From assembly GCA_965197635.1 (NCBI GenBank), contig CBDANN010000007.1:529101-593100 (forward strand): a stretch of 64,000 nucleotides of DNA, written 5' to 3'. Of this stretch, positions 1 to 9,220 are shown in pieces; position 1 is the stretch's first letter; every line of letters starts with the position of its first letter. Source of the stretch: Bin87 sp965197635. GTDB taxonomy: Bacteria; Chloroflexota; Dehalococcoidia; Lucifugimonadales; UBA3495. The translations under genes and the position numbers were made by a program. The notes under the pieces were generated by a model that had not been told where the DNA came from, ran no database searches, and worked only from the letters and a program-made list of their open reading frames with translations.

Positions 1-2605
1 CGGCGACGTTGGCCGCTTTCACACCAAAGGCGTCCCAGTCGTCGAAGCCGATATCGCTGAGAGGCGTGATTTCGGTCACAGTGAGGTCGCGCTGCGGCGT
101 CTGAGTCCGTGCCGGACGCGACGAAGCGAAGTGGGCGTCGACCTCATCTGCGGTGGCCGCTCGGAGTGTGTATCCGGTGTCGGTCACCTGGTAATAGACG
201 TGGCTGCCGATCAGATCGCTGATGTCATCGTTCTCGAGGGCGTCGGCAATGAAGGCGTTAGGAACGCCGTCCTGAAGTGCGCGCAGGTTGACATGAGATA
301 GCGGTGTCTGGGGCACGCTGCTGATGATGCCGGCGACACGGGGCAACTCGTTGGGCAGTGCCTCGTAGATCACCACGTCGCGGGGATGGGGACGCTCGTC
401 GGCGTCCAGCTCCCGCAGCAAGCCGTACCCTGCTGCCTGGTTGAGCGCCAAGAAGTCGGTTTCACCGTAAATATCGTCGTCAAACACGATGCTGATCCGA
501 GATTCCCGGTACAATAGTAGGTCGTCACGAAAGACCGGCAACTTCCGGTTGCTAATCCGCAGTGCCAGGTTGTCGTCGAGTAGCGGCACATTTGCGGCCA
601 GCAGCGTATGGACCCGCTCCATGAAACTGAAAGATTCAGACAGCAGGGGAAGTTGGTAGCGATATACTCCAAGGCTGCAGTCGGTAGCGACGAGGCCTGG
701 GTCATAGACGAAACTGCCTCTGGTAGCATCTACCCATTCGGCGCCCAGGGTGGATATGAACGGCCAATGAAACCTGTTTCTTACGGTGTCCATGAAATAC
801 ATCTGCGGTTGGTCACTGTCCAGTCCGATCATCAGGAATTTAATGACAGAGCGCCCGCTGGCATAATCAAAGGAGAGTCTGTCAAATGTTTCAATGTCGG
901 GTATCACCACGTCGCCATGAGTGACGTGGGCAGCCGGGTTGACCGGGTTCATGGCTCCCAAGTTGTTGAGCTCAGTGATGTCGTCAGTGCAGTCGCCGTC
1001 GACATCCGCAGGGTCGGAGACCAGATACTGCTCCACCCGGTAACGGTCCACTGGCAACGCCGCCACGTTCTCGGCCAGCGTGGTCGTTCCGTCCTCGCCC
1101 TTCTTCACAAGCACCGGATACTCCACTGTCGTGCTGTCCACCTCGAAGGAGGCGTAGAGAACGAAGTAGTCCGCAGTCGTGGATGTGACCACGATGGGAA
1201 CGGCCGTCACGGCCACATCCGTGGGCGTGGCTCGATTGGGGCATGTCACCGCTTTTGTCGCAGCGCTGGTCAAAGACTCTTCGTAGCCTCGATCGTCCGT
1301 GAAGCTGACTCGCACTTTGAAGGCCTTGTTCAGATGTTCCGAGACAAGGGCAAGGGTTGTACTTGTTGCCCCCTCGATATCCGTCTCCACGGTTCCGACG
1401 ACGACAATCCACTGGTAGCTGTAGGAGGCGTTGTCCAGTCCGTCCTCGTCCCGGATGTCCGACGTTTCCGCTGTCAGCGTCTCTCCTGGCACAGGAATGC
1501 CTCTGATGGTTGGAGCTCCGGTTGCCGGGTTCGGCTTCCATGTCACCTCCGGCGTCGGCTCGCTGATCAGAGACTCCTCAACGCTCTCGTCGTCCGTGAA
1601 GGTCACCCGCACCCTGATGGCCTTGCTCAAGTACGCCTCGGTCAGGATATAGGTGGCATTCGTCGCTCCCTCGATATTCTTGTTAGCGTTCTTGCCGACG
1701 AAGACCCACTGGTATTCGTACTCCACCTCGGTCAACCCGTCTGCGTCCTGAATGTTCGACGTGTCTGCCGTTAAGGTCTCCCCCACCCACGCTTCGCCAT
1801 TGATGGTGGGAGCCCCTGTTGCAATCTGGTTCGATTCCGCCGTAATGGTCAGCGATTCGGGGAAACCGTGCCTGTCTATGAACGACACCCGCAACTTGAT
1901 GGTCTTGCCGACATCCGCATCAGTGAGACTGAAAGAGGACTCGTTGGCTCCGGCTATGTCGGTATCTGTTGTTCCATCACTGGATATCCACTGGTAGTAG
2001 AACTTGACCCGGTCCAGGCCGTTCTCGTCGGATATGCTCGACGTGTCTGCCGTTAGAAGCTCACCCACTGTCAGCGAGCCGTTGAACCTTGGTTTACCAG
2101 TTGCAGGGACGTTCACGGGTTCCGGTACATCACGCCACGCCCTGGGACCGTCGGTCTGGGGCACCCAGCCGAAGTCCGACCACCCGGACTCACCATGTGA
2201 ATTCACGGCCCGCACTCGGAAAGTATAGGAACTGCTGGGACTCAGTCCGCTGACCACCGCGCCTGCTCCGTAGAACGCGATTCCTATGCCGTTTCCCGGC
2301 AAGTCTGCCCAGTCCGACATCATGTGGAAGTACTGGACCTCATACGTCTCCGCCCCTGGCACCTCGTTCCACTCAACGTCCATCATCCCCATCCAGAGCG
2401 CCGTCCCCGTGGGTTGGTCCGGCGTGACCGGAACGCTGCCCGTCTCGCCTGTCTGGGCGTATGTGACCGGCGCCCCGGCCAGCAGAAGCATAAGCCCCGC
2501 CAGCGTCAGCACGCTGATGTAGGTCCGCAACGTTATGCTCGAGGGAGTAGATTGCAAGGCCTTGATACTTGGCCCTACTACCGACGGATGGGTCTCTCGT
2601 GACAT
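1..2605 (-). CDS. Secreted FN3/Ig-like repeat protein with PEP-utiliser-like domain (partial, runs off left edge)
   Basis: An open minus-strand frame runs from ATG at 2605 to the window edge (at least 868 codons) without a stop. A GGAAGG-type ribosome site lies about 10 nt upstream. Residues about 28-50 form a signal peptide ending near TYAQ. A fibronectin III domain follows (about 52-150), then three related Ig-like repeats of about 90 residues (about 172-258, 263-353, 358-453), each with a VGETLTADTS-type start and a RVSFTDD-type end. A DPADVDGDCTDD stretch resembles a calcium-binding dockerin/thrombospondin loop. Near residue 768 the motif TPLSHVNLRA resembles the phosphohistidine swivel motif of PEP synthase/PPDK, and near 860 GVKAANVA resembles the start of the PPDK ATP-grasp domain. 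Catalysis outside the cell is not shown; the fold assignment is inference from motifs. The 3' end lies outside the window. Confidence 0.75.
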   Translation of the reverse strand, partial: MSRETHPSVVGPSIKALQSTPSSITLRTYISVLTLAGLMLLLAGAPVTYAQTGETGSVPVTPDQPTGTALWMGMMDVEWNEVPGAETYEVQYFHMMSDWADLPGNGIGIAFYGAGAVVSGLSPSSSYTFRVRAVNSHGESGWSDFGWVPQTDGPRAWRDVPEPVNVPATGKPRFNGSLTVGELLTADTSSISDENGLDRVKFYYQWISSDGTTDTDIAGANESSFSLTDADVGKTIKLRVSFIDRHGFPESLTITAESNQIATGAPTINGEAWVGETLTADTSNIQDADGLTEVEYEYQWVFVGKNANKNIEGATNATYILTEAYLSKAIRVRVTFTDDESVEESLISEPTPEVTWKPNPATGAPTIRGIPVPGETLTAETSDIRDEDGLDNASYSYQWIVVVGTVETDIEGATSTTLALVSEHLNKAFKVRVSFTDDRGYEESLTSAATKAVTCPNRATPTDVAVTAVPIVVTSTTADYFVLYASFEVDSTTVEYPVLVKKGEDGTTTLAENVAALPVDRYRVEQYLVSDPADVDGDCTDDITELNNLGAMNPVNPAAHVTHGDVVIPDIETFDRLSFDYASGRSVIKFLMIGLDSDQPQMYFMDTVRNRFHWPFISTLGAEWVDATRGSFVYDPGLVATDCSLGVYRYQLPLLSESFSFMERVHTLLAANVPLLDDNLALRISNRKLPVFRDDLLLYRESRISIVFDDDIYGETDFLALNQAAGYGLLRELDADERPHPRDVVIYEALPNELPRVAGIISSVPQTPLSHVNLRALQDGVPNAFIADALENDDISDLIGSHVYYQVTDTGYTLRAATADEVDAHFASSRPARTQTPQRDLTVTEITPLSDIGFDDWDAFGVKAANVA

Positions 2606-2685
2606 CACGCGTTGTTCCTTCCTTTCCCTCTTTCGGCTCAGTGCCTTTCCGTCGCAACAGGTCAGGTGGTTTCTCGGCCTGAGTC

Positions 2686-2789
2686 CTAATACGTTACCAG
2701 ATGCATGTAAGATAGCTGTTAGAATTTTCGTCATTTACGGGTAACTTCTTGTGAGTTTTGTAACGAACACCATAACCGCCCCTGCTTAG
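2686..2789. repeat. 104-bp direct repeat, left copy
   Basis: This copy begins CTAATACGTTACC and ends CCCCTGCTTAG. It matches 4265-4368 with about three mismatches. The two copies directly abut the two ends of the IS701-type element at 2790-4264, so the element sits between two near-identical 104-bp blocks. The block lies about 80 bp upstream of the start at 2605 and may hold part of that gene's upstream region. Confidence 0.85.
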
Positions 2790-2958
2790 TACTACAGTCG
2801 CGCTTGTGATGAAGGTTTCTGAAGGCGTCTCCGGTAATGACACTGCATGGCCCGGGCCTGGTGCCGCCGTCTCCATCCCGACCAGTGGATGGTCAGGGCA
2901 GGACTGCCACGGGGCAGCCACAGGAGCCGGCATAGCAGTCGTCTGACCTCGGGTACGG

Positions 2959-4218
2959 TCAGTGGGATGAGTTCTCCCGGGAACCTATCCCCCTTTTACC
3001 GTCGCCACCGGCGGCATAGGACCGGATTACCGCCAGAAAGGCATGGGCCAGCAGCGCCCGGGTGATGTGCCGGTGCCAGCCGACCCACAGGCGTACCTCA
3101 TACTCATCCAGCCCCACCTCCTGTTTGGCCTCCTTGAAGGCGTCTTCGATGATCCACCGGGTGCCAGCCACGCGCACCAGTTCCGCCAGCGATACCTCTC
3201 CCGTACTAAAACAGGCGTAGTAGGCCAGCTCCTCAGGATCGGCAATGCCCGAACCCTTGACCAAGCACGCACCAGCAGCCAATGCCCCTGATCCAGTGCT
3301 GACCAGGGTCCTATCGGCAACCAACCCCAATCGTAGAGGCGCGGCCCCTTGCTGCCCTCCCCAGCGCTCAGACGTTGCCACCGGTCATCGGGTATCTGCT
3401 GGGCCAGTTCACGGGCTGCCACCTGTGCCGAGCCATCCTCCGTATCCGCCCACAGCGGCCGATTGTTCAAAGATCTGGTTCTTCACCGCCAGCACGTAGG
3501 ACAGGCTCTGTTCCTCCAGCCACCGTCGCAGTTGACACGATCTTTGACCAATCGCATTGCCGTACACCGTATCCCCAGTTACCCAGGCAAAGGGCACCCC
3601 AACCGCCACCGCGCGGGCGATCATCTCCTGAGCCAGTTGTGCTTTGGTATGAAAGACCACCCCTTCCGGGACACCGGCTTCCCGCCGCCGCTCCACATCC
3701 TCCGCCCACTCCTGGGGCAGATACAGCTCCCGATCCAGAAAGGCCGCGCCCCGTCGGCTGCCATACGCCAGGAACACCCCGATCTGACAGTTCTCCACCT
3801 TCCCCGCCGTGCCGCTGTACTGACGCTTCACCCCCACCGACTTCTGGCCTTGCTTCAGAAACCCCGTCTCATCCACCACCAGCACCCCGCCGGGGTCGCC
3901 CAGATGCTCCACCACGTACCCTTGCAGGTCGTCCCGTACTTGGTCCGCGTCCCAGTGGTACACCGCCAGCAGACGCTGCACACCGTCGGGCGTGGCGTCG
4001 CCAGCATATTCGGCCAACTGCCACCCGTTCTTGCGCTCCACCGACCCCAGCAATCCTTGCAGGTACGCCAGCGCCCGCTGCCGAGACTCACTGCGGCTGA
4101 AACGCGACGCGATACGCCCGTGCAGCGCCTGGAGCCCAGCCTCCCAGTCCAGCGTTTCCTCCAGCACGGCCTCTCGCTCCAGTAATGTCTGACCCATTTC
4201 CAACCCCTCCACTCTCAC
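2959..4218 (-). pseudogene. IS701-family DDE transposase, broken by two out-of-frame micro-insertions
   Basis: The N-terminal part (4218 to about 3480) contains LVVDETGFLKQG, the first DDE aspartate of this family. The reading then changes frame near 3470, continues through PLWADTEDGSAQ and RLYDWGWLP, and returns to the first frame near 3265 for DPEELAYYACF and the RWIIEDAFKEAKQEVGLD block with the catalytic glutamate. Removing 16 nt near 3462-3477 and 14 nt near 3265 restores a continuous family-like protein of about 400 residues. A third, in-frame insert lies near 3539-3553. The second copy shares all three changes, so they predate the duplication. Probably inactive unless these interruptions are bypassed. 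Confidence 0.8.
3461..3475. repeat. 15-bp quasi-palindromic micro-insert inside the transposase
   Basis: GATTGTTCAAAGATC interrupts the IS701 transposase between the codons for VLAVKN and RPLWADT. A variant, GATCTTTGACCAATC, lies in the opposite orientation at 3539-3553 in the same gene. Both recur in the second IS copy (27913-27927 and 27991-28005), and a third variant is at 30848-30862 in an unrelated IS5 transposase. Confidence 0.65.
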
Positions 4219-4264
4219 CAGTAATCATGGGCCTATCCTACCAAAGGCAAGCGCGACTGTAGTA

Positions 4265-4368
4265 CTAATACGTTACCAGATGCATGTAAGATAGCTGTTA
4301 GAATTATCGTCATTTACGGGTAACTTCTTGTGAATTTTGTAACGAACACCATAATCGCCCCTGCTTAG
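4265..4368. repeat. 104-bp direct repeat, right copy
   Basis: Second copy of the block at 2686-2789, about 97% identical. It follows directly after the right end of the IS701-type element. The next 230 bp (4369-4605) hold no gene that I recognise. Confidence 0.85.
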
Positions 4369-4605
4369 CCCCGCATCCAGGCCATGTCAAACGGGGGCTG
4401 GAGCGTGAATCGAGAAGGCGGCCTGTTGCACAAGAATAGGTCCCGGGGGAACGGTTGTCAAAACTGGGAGTAGCCAGCGTACGTATCAACGACAGGCACG
4501 TGAAGAGCGGCCAAGCGCCCGTGATGGCAACTGTTGAGTGCGTCCGGCACCGGCAGAACGGAGGTCCGCTGGGCGCTTTGGGGCCGTTCTACCAGTTCCC
4601 TATAA

Positions 4606-5467
4606 GAGCCTGTTTACAATCTTTTGAGGATTAGCACCATGAAGGCAAGCACCACCATCTGCAGGCTGGTATTGAGCTTCCTTTCACAGTTCTTCCAGAG
4701 CCGGCGGCACTTTTCCAGCCAGGCGAATGACCGCTCCACCACCCATCGCTTTGGCAGCACCACGAAGGTGTGCAGTTCGTTGCGTTTCACCACTTCCACC
4801 GCGGCTCCCAACAAGCTTTGCACCGCAGTGGCAAAGGGCTTCCCGGTGCAACCCCCGTCCACCAGCACCTTCTGGACCCGGTTGAGGCCGGACCGGTTTG
4901 CGTCAAACATCGCCAAAGCCCCCGCCCGATCGGTAACGTCGGCGGTAGTCACCTGTATCGCATGGGGCAATCCTGGCGTGTCCACCGCGATGTGACGCTT
5001 GATTCCGGACACCTTCTTGCCCGCGTCATAGCCCTGGTGCCCGGCGGTGTCCGTCTTCTTGACGCTCTGGGAGTCCACGATGCAGCAGCTGGTCTGCTCT
5101 TCCCTCCCATTGCTTTGTCGGACCGCGCCAACCGATTTTTTTAGGACTTGTTCCAGAATGGAATCCTGACTCCGGGCCCGGCCGCTCGCTCCATTGCCGG
5201 AAATACTGGTAACAAGTGCGCCAATCGGGGAAGTCCGCCGGCAGCATTCGCCACTGGCAGCCGCTTTTCAGGAGATACAGCACGCCGCAGAAAACGTCAT
5301 ACAAGTCCACAATGCGGGGCTTGGTCCGGCGTCGGGCCGACTTCAGCGTGGGCAGAATACGGGCGATTTGCTCCCTACTGATGTCGCTGGGATAGGAATG
5401 AGACATGATTACCCCTCCCCTGATAATAGTCTCAGCTTAACCTATTTCAGAGATCGTAGACAGGTTC
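4606..5467 (-). mobile_element. IS5-family element (IS1031-like), copy A, 862 bp
   Basis: The ends are GAGCCTGTTTACAATC at the left and the complement of GAACCTGTCTACGATC at the right. Three-base flanks TAA (4603-4605 and 5468-5470) fit the TNA target duplication known for IS1031-type elements. A second copy of the same length is at 20915-21776 inside the sigma factor gene. The right end abuts MITE A1. Confidence 0.9.
4614..5406 (-). pseudogene. IS5-family transposase, frameshifted (copy A)
   Basis: It starts MSHSYPSDISREQIARIL at 5406 and should be about 265 residues. The frame is lost after the FRQWSE motif near 5160 and resumes with MDSQSVKKTD near 5078, which carries the first DDE aspartate. 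VLVDGGCTGKPF and WVVERSFAWLEKCRRLWKN complete the catalytic set. Copy B is continuous across the break point, so a small deletion here is the cause. This copy keeps the normal C-terminus (LAFMVLILKRL) that copy B has lost. Confidence 0.85.
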
Positions 5468-5470
5468 TAA

Positions 5471-5678
5471 TATTACAGCCGCGCTTTGTGGGAAGGACTC
5501 ATGTCGCTGACCGTGCCCGAAGTTAGACGGCTGTTATGCACGCTGCTGTGACTACTTTATGAGAGCACTGACCTGCCTATATGGTAGCCGTGGTGGAGCC
5601 GGTGGCACCAAGCCCGAGCCTTGGAATCCCTTACAAGAGACTCTTTCAGAGGCCCTCAATTCAAGTGCAACTGTAATA
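5471..5678. mobile_element. MITE A1, 208 bp, IS701-type ends
   Basis: The ends are TATTACAGCCGCGCTT and the complement of TATTACAGTTGCACTT. Related copies lie at 32042-32249 (reverse orientation) and 38058-38266. There is no coding capacity. The flanks are CTAA and CTAG, an imperfect four-base duplication. The termini resemble those of the IS701 element in this window, so that transposase is the likely mobiliser. Confidence 0.85.
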
Positions 5679-5856
5679 CTAGACCTGCCACCCAGCTGAT
5701 GGTATCGCCCGGGTGGTGGATCATCCTCCTGCCAGGCGTGGATGGCAATAGTCTGCCCCAACCGCCCGGCTGGTGCAGGCTCGGCTCTCCATCGCCATGA
5801 GTCCCAGAGCGATCAGCAGCGCCCAAGGATGATGCCGTGTGATGAGATACACCGGG

Positions 5857-6090
5857 TCAGCGCTGTCGAAACTGGTCATACTCAGCGGAACTCGCTCCCC
5901 GCGGCATGGGCACGACCGGTCCAGCGCCGGATTTGATCTCGGTGATGAGGCCGGCGGCCACCGCGGCCCTGATGGTGTGGTGGCGGCAGTAGTCCTGGCC
6001 GGCGACGCGGTAGAGGGTCTTGACGTAGACGGTGTGGGGGACGCGGACGGGCGGCTCCAGCTCGGCGCCGCAGGCAACACATTTCGGCAT
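5857..6090 (-). CDS. Small zinc-ribbon-like protein, 77 aa
   Basis: The protein begins MPKCVACGAELEPP and has a CxxC pair at the N-terminus and YCRHH in the middle, consistent with one zinc site. The C-terminal half is AAVAAGLITEIKSGAG. A strong GGAGGTGAG ribosome site precedes the ATG at 6090. Related but decayed sequences are at 49332-49532 and about 45500-45560, so this is a small repeated family in this genome. The function is unknown; a role in nucleic-acid or metal binding would be a guess. Confidence 0.7.
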   Translation of the reverse strand: MPKCVACGAELEPPVRVPHTVYVKTLYRVAGQDYCRHHTIRAAVAAGLITEIKSGAGPVVPMPRGASSAEYDQFRQR

Positions 6091-6178
6091 GGTTCTCACC
6101 TCCGGGATTGGTAGAGTTACCTGGATTGTAGTGAAAACTGCCCCTACCCCTTTGCGCTTTTCCCGGGACGGCGCCAGG

Positions 6179-6305
6179 CCATGGACTGGTACCGAGTTCA
6201 ATGCAATGGATTCCAATGCATTGGATACCATTCCAATCCATCGCATTCCTATCCTTTCAATAGGTACGGATACCATTGCAATGGATACCCATCCATTCAT
6301 CGCGT
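6179..6305. repeat. Cluster of degenerate about 10-bp repeats rich in ATGGATACC and ATTCCAATC
   Basis: About twelve imperfect units of ATTCCAATCC, ATGGATACC and CCATTGCAATGG type follow each other with a period near 10 bp. Several are palindromic or mutually inverted. They lie between the divergent zinc-ribbon gene and the DUF1800 operon. The remaining sequence to 6596 shows no gene. They could be a phased protein-binding region or a decayed minisatellite. Confidence 0.55.
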
Positions 6306-6596
6306 GGCTCCGTCGCTGCTCGGAGCGTGCGCACGCCCGAGGGCCGGAGGTTCTCGTTGGGCCGCCGGGAGACTGGCCTGCCATCATGACCGGTTGCACG
6401 ACCCGCCGTGGTCAGGCGAACGACGGTCGGAAAGGCCTGCTTGCGCACGCCCGTTCGTCGCGCGATAATTACGCCTCATCAACTCTGAACAGTTACCTGT
6501 TACGGCTTTTTGTTGACATTCGACTTGGCCAATCCTAATATGTTGGGGATCGGCGCCTGGCTTAGCGTTCTGGGCTCGATAAACGGAGAGTTGGTA

Positions 6597-8012
6597 ATGC
6601 CCCACCAAGAAGACATCCGATTGATGGCCCATTTAATGAGGCGCGCAGGCTTCGGTGATACCCGTGAGGAACTGGAGGAGCGTGTCTCCAAAGGCTACGA
6701 AGCCGTGGTCGAGGAGCTTCTGTATCCAGAGCGGCAGCCGGCCATAGACGACGAACTGCTGTACCGGTTCTTCCCGGGTTATGAGGGGGCCGGGGCGCTG
6801 CCAATAAATCAGGCCAATTGGGTGTACCGGATGATCAACACCAAACGGCCTCTGGAAGAGAAGATGGCCCTCTTCTGGCATCAGTTGTTCGCCACCAGCA
6901 ACTCCAAGGTGGACAATCCACTGGAGCTGACTCGCCAGATTGCCATCTTCCGTGAATACGGATTGGGTACTTACCGCGACCTCCTGGTAGAGGTTGCCAA
7001 GTCGCCAGCCATGATCTTCTGGTTGGACAACCACGGAAATCGTGACGGCGCCATAAATGAAAACTGGGGGCGGGAGCTGTTGGAGCTTTTCTCCCTCGGA
7101 GTCGGAAACTACTCAGAGGATGATATCAGGGAAGCAGCCAGGGCCTTTACCGGATGGACGATTGCCCCAAAGATCCCCCGTAATCCTTACGGTCGTTTCC
7201 ACTGGCTATTCGACTACAAACCTGAGGACCACGACGATCGGGAGAAGACCTTCCTGGGGTATACCGGGAACTTCAATGGCGAAGACATCGCGGACATTAT
7301 TGCGGATCAACCGGCTACGGCCCGGTTCCTGGCCCGTCACCTCTACAGATTCTTCGTCGCCGACGAGCCCCATGTCGCCAGTTGGAACGTTACACCACCA
7401 GTTGACCCTGAAGCCATCGAGTTGTTGGCGGATGCCTACAATGAATCCCGTGGCGACATCCGGTCTATTTTACGAGCGTTGTTCAGCTCAGAGTTCTTCA
7501 AGAATGCCCGCTTCGCCCGGGTGAAAAGCCCGGCTGAATTGATCGTTGGCACTGTGCGTATGGCGGGCAACTATCAAGGCTTCAAGCCAGGATTCAACGA
7601 TCTGGCGTTGGAGTGCGGTTGGCAGGGACAGGCGCTGCTCAATCCTCCCAGCGTGGAGGGTTGGCACACAGGCTCAGAATGGATCGACCCCGGCGTTTTG
7701 ATGCGCCGGGTGAACTTTGCCGCGAGGATATTTGGAGACATCTCACTACCCGGCGTGCAGGCTATCGTCAAACGGATGTTGGTGAATGTGCATGTGCATG
7801 GGGATTATTCCCCCCAGGCGATAGTGGAAGCTTGTCTCGATGCGATGGGACCGTTGGAAGTCAGTAGGGCGACCCACTCTGAATTGATTGCCCATGCCGA
7901 AAAATGTGGCGATCTAGCCTGGAGCACCCACGAAGAATTCAGGGATACAATGTCCAATGTGAGCAAGATCTTGACCTTGATTGCCGCCTCGCGGGAATAC
8001 CAGTTTGCCTAG
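6597..8012 (+). CDS. DUF1800 family protein
   Basis: A 471-residue protein of the DUF1800 family, typical in length. Recognisable family blocks are HLMRRAGFG at the N-terminus, MALFWHQLFATS, NENWGRELLELFSLGVG, ARAFTGWTI and NPPSVEGWHTGSEWID. The start at 6597 is preferred over the in-frame ATG at 6510 because AACGGAGAG sits just upstream. The biochemical function is unknown; family members are usually encoded directly before a DUF1501 protein, as here (30-bp gap). No signal peptide is visible. Confidence 0.92.
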   Translation: MPHQEDIRLMAHLMRRAGFGDTREELEERVSKGYEAVVEELLYPERQPAIDDELLYRFFPGYEGAGALPINQANWVYRMINTKRPLEEKMALFWHQLFATSNSKVDNPLELTRQIAIFREYGLGTYRDLLVEVAKSPAMIFWLDNHGNRDGAINENWGRELLELFSLGVGNYSEDDIREAARAFTGWTIAPKIPRNPYGRFHWLFDYKPEDHDDREKTFLGYTGNFNGEDIADIIADQPATARFLARHLYRFFVADEPHVASWNVTPPVDPEAIELLADAYNESRGDIRSILRALFSSEFFKNARFARVKSPAELIVGTVRMAGNYQGFKPGFNDLALECGWQGQALLNPPSVEGWHTGSEWIDPGVLMRRVNFAARIFGDISLPGVQAIVKRMLVNVHVHGDYSPQAIVEACLDAMGPLEVSRATHSELIAHAEKCGDLAWSTHEEFRDTMSNVSKILTLIAASREYQFA

Positions 8013-8041
8013 GCAAGCGCATACAACTGATGTAGAAGGAT

Positions 8042-9184
8042 ATGAAAATGGCATCAACCCATAAAGACCCCGTGCTGGTCGTACTGGAGCTAACTGGGGC
8101 CAACGACTATCTCAATACGATTGTTCCTTATAGCAATCCCCTGTATTGGGATAACCGGCCCAAGGTCCATATCCCTGAAGACCAAATGCTGCCCATAAAT
8201 GGCCAACTGGCATTCCGGGCCGATTCGGAGCCGTTGAAAGAAATCTACGACCAGGGCAACATGGCGATCATTCACGGAATCGGGTTTGAAAATTCACCCC
8301 GTTCGCACTTTCGTGCCATGGACATCTGGCATACCTGCGAGCCGGATTCCATCGGTATTAACGGCTGGCTCGCCAAGGTCGTCCGGGACTTGGATCCTGG
8401 CGGCGAGAACGTGCTGAAGGGAGTTAACCTGGGCCAGGGCCTGCCTCGGGCGCTGGTCATGAATGGGGTTCCTGTTACTTCTGTCAACCACCTTCCTTCA
8501 TACGGTGTACTCTCATCAAATCCGGGAATCGCCTCCGAGCAAGATCGGATCCAGTTGTTGGAGACCTTTGCCCGCATGTACTCTCCCACCGTCGGCGCCG
8601 GACCGACCATGGAATATCTGGGACAGGCAGGACGGGATGCGTTGCGAGGAGCCGACATCATCCGGGTTGCTCCCGAAACCTATTCTTCAAACGTAGAGTA
8701 CGCCAATAATGCCATCGCGAGGCGCCTCAGAGACGTGGCCCAAGTGCATTTGGCCGGCCTGGGCACCCAGATCTTTTACACCTCCCACGGGCCCTTCGAC
8801 ACGCACTATGACCAGCTGGGACCACATGAAAAACTTTGGACGGAAATTTCCGTTGCCATACGCGACTTCTTCGCCGACCTGCGTGAGCACGACGCCTCAA
8901 ACGAGGTGGTTATTATGTTGTTCAGCGAGTTCGGGCGCCGCGTCCGCGATAATGGCACTGGTACCGACCACGGAGCGGCTGGGGTAGCGTTCGCCATTGG
9001 CGAACGGGTGAATGGTGGAATGTACGGGACCTATCCGTCGCTGAAACCCGGGGATCTCACTCAGGGAGACCTGGAGCCCAACTATGATTTCCGTGGCTTC
9101 TACTCCACTTTGGCGGAAAAGTGGCTGGGACTCGACCCTGTACCTATCGTTGGTGGACACTTCGAGCAAATGTCCTTCGTGTAG
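8042..9184 (+). CDS. DUF1501 family protein
   Basis: A 380-residue DUF1501 protein (sulfatase-like alkaline-phosphatase fold in family descriptions). Key blocks are VVLELTGANDYLNT, IIHGIGFENSPRSHF, YTSHGPFDTHYDQLG and FSEFGRRVRDNGTGTDHG, which hold conserved His and Asp residues of the family. AGAAGGAT precedes two ATG codons, 8042 and 8048; the second has better spacing, so the protein may be two residues shorter. It lacks the twin-arginine leader often seen in this family. Second gene of the operon with DUF1800 and the NHL protein. Confidence 0.92.
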   Translation: MKMASTHKDPVLVVLELTGANDYLNTIVPYSNPLYWDNRPKVHIPEDQMLPINGQLAFRADSEPLKEIYDQGNMAIIHGIGFENSPRSHFRAMDIWHTCEPDSIGINGWLAKVVRDLDPGGENVLKGVNLGQGLPRALVMNGVPVTSVNHLPSYGVLSSNPGIASEQDRIQLLETFARMYSPTVGAGPTMEYLGQAGRDALRGADIIRVAPETYSSNVEYANNAIARRLRDVAQVHLAGLGTQIFYTSHGPFDTHYDQLGPHEKLWTEISVAIRDFFADLREHDASNEVVIMLFSEFGRRVRDNGTGTDHGAAGVAFAIGERVNGGMYGTYPSLKPGDLTQGDLEPNYDFRGFYSTLAEKWLGLDPVPIVGGHFEQMSFV

Positions 9185-9220
9185 CTTTAGGATCCCAAAA
9201 TAGTTCGCAGGAGAGGGGAT

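Larger units (their letters stand above)
2790..4264 (-). mobile_element. IS701-type insertion sequence, copy 1 (1475 bp)
   Basis: The terminal inverted repeats read TACTACAGTCGCGCTTG at the left and its reverse complement at the right. A nearly identical copy lies at 27242-28718, which defines both ends. The flanks are TTAG on the left and CTAA on the right, so no clean target duplication remains at this site. The transposase is on the minus strand and broken. The termini closely match those of the 208-bp MITEs at 5471, 32042 and 38058. Confidence 0.9.

Noticed and set aside
608..1774. 388-codon plus-strand frame
   Set aside because: It is the antisense of the FN3/Ig-repeat gene, in register with its codons, and shows no family motif.
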